A DNA stretch of 64,000 bases from Candidatus Flexicrinis affinis (GTDB lineage: Bacteria; Chloroflexota; Anaerolineae; Aggregatilineales; Phototrophicaceae): positions 372,001 to 436,000 of the forward strand of contig JADJWE010000009.1 of assembly GCA_016716525.1 (NCBI GenBank), in the 5' to 3' direction. Shown piece by piece: positions 61,209 through 64,000 of the stretch. The notes under the pieces were generated by a model, which saw only the letters and a list, made by a program, of their open reading frames with translations, had not been told where the DNA came from and searched no databases. Position numbers and translations under genes: made by a program. How positions within the stretch are numbered: position 1 is the first letter of the stretch; every line of letters starts with the position of its first letter.

Positions 61209-64000
61209 CTAATCCATCGCCGGTAGGCCGACGGCCTGACCGGGCTGTACCAACGGCAGGGCGACATGGAAGGTCGTGCCCTTGCCGACTTGCGACTCGA
61301 ACCATACCTCACCGTGGTGCAGTTCGACCATTTCTTTCACGATTGACAGGCCGAGGCCGGTGCCGCTGACTTCCAGCTTGAGCGCGTGTTCGTCGATGCG
61401 CTGGAAGCGGCGCCACACCGCGTCACGGTACTGCTCGGGGATGCCCACGCCGTCGTCACCCACGCTGACCAGCACGCGGTCGCCATCGAGGGCGGCGCGC
61501 ACGCTGATCGTGCCGCCGTCCTGCGTGTAATTGAAGGCATTGTCGATGATGCTGCTGAAAATGCGCATCAGCTTGGGCCGGTCGGCCTGAATGTGCGGCA
61601 GCTCGTCGCTGATGTCGACATCGAGCGTGCGCGTCTTGTCCTTGTGCTGCGGGCGATTGCGCTGTTTGTCGACGGCCTCGCGCAGGACTTCGGCAACGTC
61701 GACTTCTCCGACCTTCAACGTGTCGCGCCCGCTGTCGATGCGCGAGATGTCGAGGATATCGTCGACCAGTACGGTCAGGCGTTCGACGTTCGACTTGATC
61801 ATGCCGAGCGTGTTCTTCTGCGGGTCGGTGACCGGTCCGAGCGCCCCCAACAGAAGCATTTCGGCAAAGCCCTTGATCGGTGTGAGCGGTGTGCGGAACT
61901 CGTGGCTGACGTTCGACACGAACTCCGACTTCATGCGGTCGACTTCGACATCGCGCGTGATGTCGCGCAGGACGGACACCAGCCCGACAAACCGGCCATC
62001 GCTGAAAACCGGCGTGGTGCTGGTGTTGATGATCGAGTCGAATAGGGTGAGGCGGAATTCGATCGGCGCGTCGTCCTCGTGGGCCGCTTGCGTCTTGTCG
62101 AGCAGGCTGTCGATCCACGGCGTGAGGCCGCCGTCCTTGATGCTGCGCAGATCGCTCAGCGGGCGCCCGAGCAGTTCGTCGGCGCTCATGGCGAGCAGGC
62201 GTTGCGCGGCGGGGTTGCTCACGATCACCTTGCCGTCGACATCGGCCAGCACCACGCCGTCCGAGATCGAGTCGAGGATCGCCGCGTTCTTCTCGGCTTC
62301 TTCCTGTTCCGTGCGCAGCATCTGGCCGAGGCGTTCGGCTTGATCGCGGATGAGCGCGTACAACTGCGCGTTGTTGATGGTTGCGGCGACCTGATTGGCA
62401 GCGGCGGCGACCAGCCGCATCGCCGACTCGCCGAATGCATTGATCTCCCGGCCGAGCAGCACGATCACGCCGAGCGATTCGCCGTCGCTGGCTTGCAGCA
62501 CCGCGCCGACCGCGCTGCGCCACGCGCTCGCGCCGGACTGCTCGGCGTCGTAGTGCGGCCACGACTCAAGATCGCCGACGTTGAGTTCCGGGCCGTTGTC
62601 GATCAGCCAGTGACCGACCTGTTCGCCGGCGTGCGGCGTATCGTCGCCTTCGGCCCGCGTACTGAGCGTCGCCATCGTCACCAAATCGTCGCTCAGCGCG
62701 TCGAAGCGCATGATCAGCCCGTCGTCCGCGCCGACCGCTTTCGCCAGCATTTCGAGTGCGCGCTGCTCCAACTGTGTCATGTCGAGCGTGCGCGCCAGCT
62801 CGGACGTAATCTGGTACAGCGTGTCGAGGCGGTCGCGCTCGTCTTCAAGCTCCTGCGTGCGCGCCACGACCTGCCGTTCGAGGTCTTCGGCAAGGCTGCT
62901 GATCTGGCGGAACAGGTTGGCGTTTTCCAGCACAGCGGCAAGCTGCGCGGCGACCGTCGACAGCACGCGCTGATCGTTCAGCGAGAACGCGCGCGTCCGT
63001 TTGCCGTCGAGGACCGCGATGGCCCCGTAGACCTTCGCGCCGACCGTGATCGGCACGGCCATGTAGCTCTTGTAGTCGCCTTCGCCGTTTTGGATGCCGA
63101 TGCTGCGGCGCAGCTCGTCCGGCGTGAAGTAGTCCGCGCCGATGCTGAGCATGCGGTTGTTCTTGTAGACGTAACCGACCTCGTCGTTGGCAAGAGCCCG
63201 TGACGGGACGCTGACCGCTTCGCCATCGCGGATGACGACCGGGAACGACACGTTGCCCGTCTCTTCGTTGAACAGCGCGACATAGAACTGGCTGGCGGTC
63301 AGTACACCGGGCAGGCGCGTCCGAATCGTGTCCATCATCTGCTCGACCGACAGCGACGAGGACAGCGACTGGCTGAGGTCGTTCAGCGCGAACGACTCCG
63401 CCACCATGTTCGACATCTCGTGGGTCAGGCGCGCGCTCTGGATACCGACGGCAAGCTGGCCGCCCAACGTGCGCACCATGCGCAGGTTTTGCGACGTGAT
63501 ATCCAGTGGCTCGCGGCTGTAGGTCTCGAGCTGTACGAGACCGATTGCGCCGTCGGCGGTCACCAACGGGATGAGCACGCGCTGGGTTTCGCCGCGCTCG
63601 CGCATTTCGGTCACGTCGCGCCCGAACACGTCCTCGTTGTCGGAGGCGATCAGGATCAGCGGCTCGCGCGATTTGAGCACCTTGCTCTTGGCGCGGTACT
63701 GGGCGAGGTCAAGCCGGTCGCCGCGTTCGCGCAGGCGCGACAGATCGCCGTAGCGGTCGGTATCCTGAATGATCTCGACGTTGTCTTCAATCTCGTTCCA
63801 CGCCATGATCAGGCACTGATCGACTTCGACGACGCCGAACATCAAGCCGGCGATCAGTTCGAGCAGTTCGTTCAAGTCGCGGGTCGCGGCGGTGGCCTGC
63901 GCGGCCTCGAGCAGCGTGGACATTTCGTTGGTGCGCTCGAACGCCTGCATGAACAGCTCGGCGTTGGCGGCGGCGTTGGCGACCTGCGAGGCGAAGGCGA
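61209..64000 (-). CDS. GAF/PAS sensor histidine kinase, partial (5' end beyond window)
   Basis: At least 930 residues; the frame is open through the right edge. Visible domains from the N-terminal side: the end of a GAF domain (FASQVANAAANAELF), then three GAF domains (about 170 residues each: STLLEAAQATAATRDLNELLELI; SLSSSLSVEQMMDTIRTRLP; YQITSELARTLDMTQLEQRAL), short coiled-coil links, a PAS domain (AILDSISDGVVLADVDGKVIVSNPAAQRLL), and HisKA with the phospho-acceptor His in SHEFRTPLTPIKG. The HATPase_c part carries DNAFNYT (N box), VGDDGVGIP (G1) and GTGLGLSIVK (G2). No membrane helix is present in the visible part, so it may be cytoplasmic. It heads the operon with the response regulator. 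Confidence 0.93.
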   Translation of the reverse strand, partial: AFASQVANAAANAELFMQAFERTNEMSTLLEAAQATAATRDLNELLELIAGLMFGVVEVDQCLIMAWNEIEDNVEIIQDTDRYGDLSRLRERGDRLDLAQYRAKSKVLKSREPLILIASDNEDVFGRDVTEMRERGETQRVLIPLVTADGAIGLVQLETYSREPLDITSQNLRMVRTLGGQLAVGIQSARLTHEMSNMVAESFALNDLSQSLSSSLSVEQMMDTIRTRLPGVLTASQFYVALFNEETGNVSFPVVIRDGEAVSVPSRALANDEVGYVYKNNRMLSIGADYFTPDELRRSIGIQNGEGDYKSYMAVPITVGAKVYGAIAVLDGKRTRAFSLNDQRVLSTVAAQLAAVLENANLFRQISSLAEDLERQVVARTQELEDERDRLDTLYQITSELARTLDMTQLEQRALEMLAKAVGADDGLIMRFDALSDDLVTMATLSTRAEGDDTPHAGEQVGHWLIDNGPELNVGDLESWPHYDAEQSGASAWRSAVGAVLQASDGESLGVIVLLGREINAFGESAMRLVAAAANQVAATINNAQLYALIRDQAERLGQMLRTEQEEAEKNAAILDSISDGVVLADVDGKVIVSNPAAQRLLAMSADELLGRPLSDLRSIKDGGLTPWIDSLLDKTQAAHEDDAPIEFRLTLFDSIINTSTTPVFSDGRFVGLVSVLRDITRDVEVDRMKSEFVSNVSHEFRTPLTPIKGFAEMLLLGALGPVTDPQKNTLGMIKSNVERLTVLVDDILDISRIDSGRDTLKVGEVDVAEVLREAVDKQRNRPQHKDKTRTLDVDISDELPHIQADRPKLMRIFSSIIDNAFNYTQDGGTISVRAALDGDRVLVSVGDDGVGIPEQYRDAVWRRFQRIDEHALKLEVSGTGLGLSIVKEMVELHHGEVWFESQVGKGTTFHVALPLVQPGQAVGLPAMD

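Noticed and set aside
1..64000. CRISPR array near the CARF-HTH gene or elsewhere
   Set aside because: No regularly spaced direct repeats of 25-40 bp were seen; the only arrays are protein-level Calx-beta, pentapeptide, propeller and TPR repeats.
1..64000. tRNA, rRNA or tmRNA genes
   Set aside because: No TTCGA/TTCAA T-arm context with matching acceptor stems and no conserved rRNA segments were recognised by reading both strands; a dedicated tRNA search could overturn this.

Overview
The window is one contiguous bacterial chromosome segment, GC-rich (roughly 60-65 % by eye) with a few AT-richer patches. Gene content suggests a Chloroflexota lineage of the Anaerolineae type: many secreted proteins with Thr/Pro/Ser-rich stalks, Calx-beta and beta-propeller exoproteins, a fused AAA/VWA chelatase gene, GAF-rich histidine kinases and degenerate dispersed hairpins between genes. 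This assignment is inference from family knowledge; there is no rRNA or tRNA in the window to fix it.

Layout. 1-3.3 kb: a YacP-like NYN protein cut by the left edge, two paralogous membrane-anchored proteins and a secreted protein, all minus. 3.4-3.7 kb: remnant of a REP-type (RAYT) transposase. 3.8-6.8 kb: a three-gene operon with 4-base stop/start overlaps (DUF350-like membrane protein, glutathionylspermidine-synthase-like ATP-grasp enzyme, C-terminally anchored partner). 6.8-10 kb: GNAT acetyltransferase, L-asparaginase, MFS transporter. 10-14 kb: a CSLREA/beta-helix/Calx-beta exoprotein and a small secreted protein, closed by a strong terminator. 14-17 kb: uvrA. 17-22.3 kb: a broken TPR gene, a small membrane protein, a GH18-like protein and a secreted propeller protein. 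22.3-29.2 kb: coaE with an extra C-terminal domain, a small membrane protein, proA, an NAD-sugar epimerase overlapping a pentapeptide-repeat gene, and two secreted proteins.

29.2-32.3 kb holds the two most unusual small systems: a chlI/chlD chelatase gene whose AAA+ and VWA halves are joined by a -1 shift at an A9 run, and, directly upstream, an orphan CARF (Cas_NE0113-like) protein fused to a helix-turn-helix. An AT-rich intergenic region of about 590 bp then leads into a 12.1-kb gene for a roughly 4040-residue exoprotein with about 32 Calx-beta repeats.

45-57 kb: a lipoprotein glycoside hydrolase, a DUF4864 protein, tandem HEAT-plus-membrane paralogues, an SDR, an SGNH hydrolase-like protein, a second pentapeptide protein, a secreted protein that shares its C-terminal module with the two Calx-beta proteins, and a 736-residue protein with the N-terminal motif typical of contractile-injection-system cargo. 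57-64 kb: ssb under a promoter embedded in an inverted repeat, then a tightly packed minus-strand operon running from a multi-GAF histidine kinase (cut by the right edge) through a response regulator, an alpha/beta hydrolase lacking its nucleophile serine, thiamine pyrophosphokinase, a DUF402 protein and an ABC ATPase.

The strongest candidates for something undescribed are the chlD recoding site, the CARF-HTH regulator, the orphan cargo-like protein, and the C-terminal module with a Pro-rich tail shared by several exoproteins.
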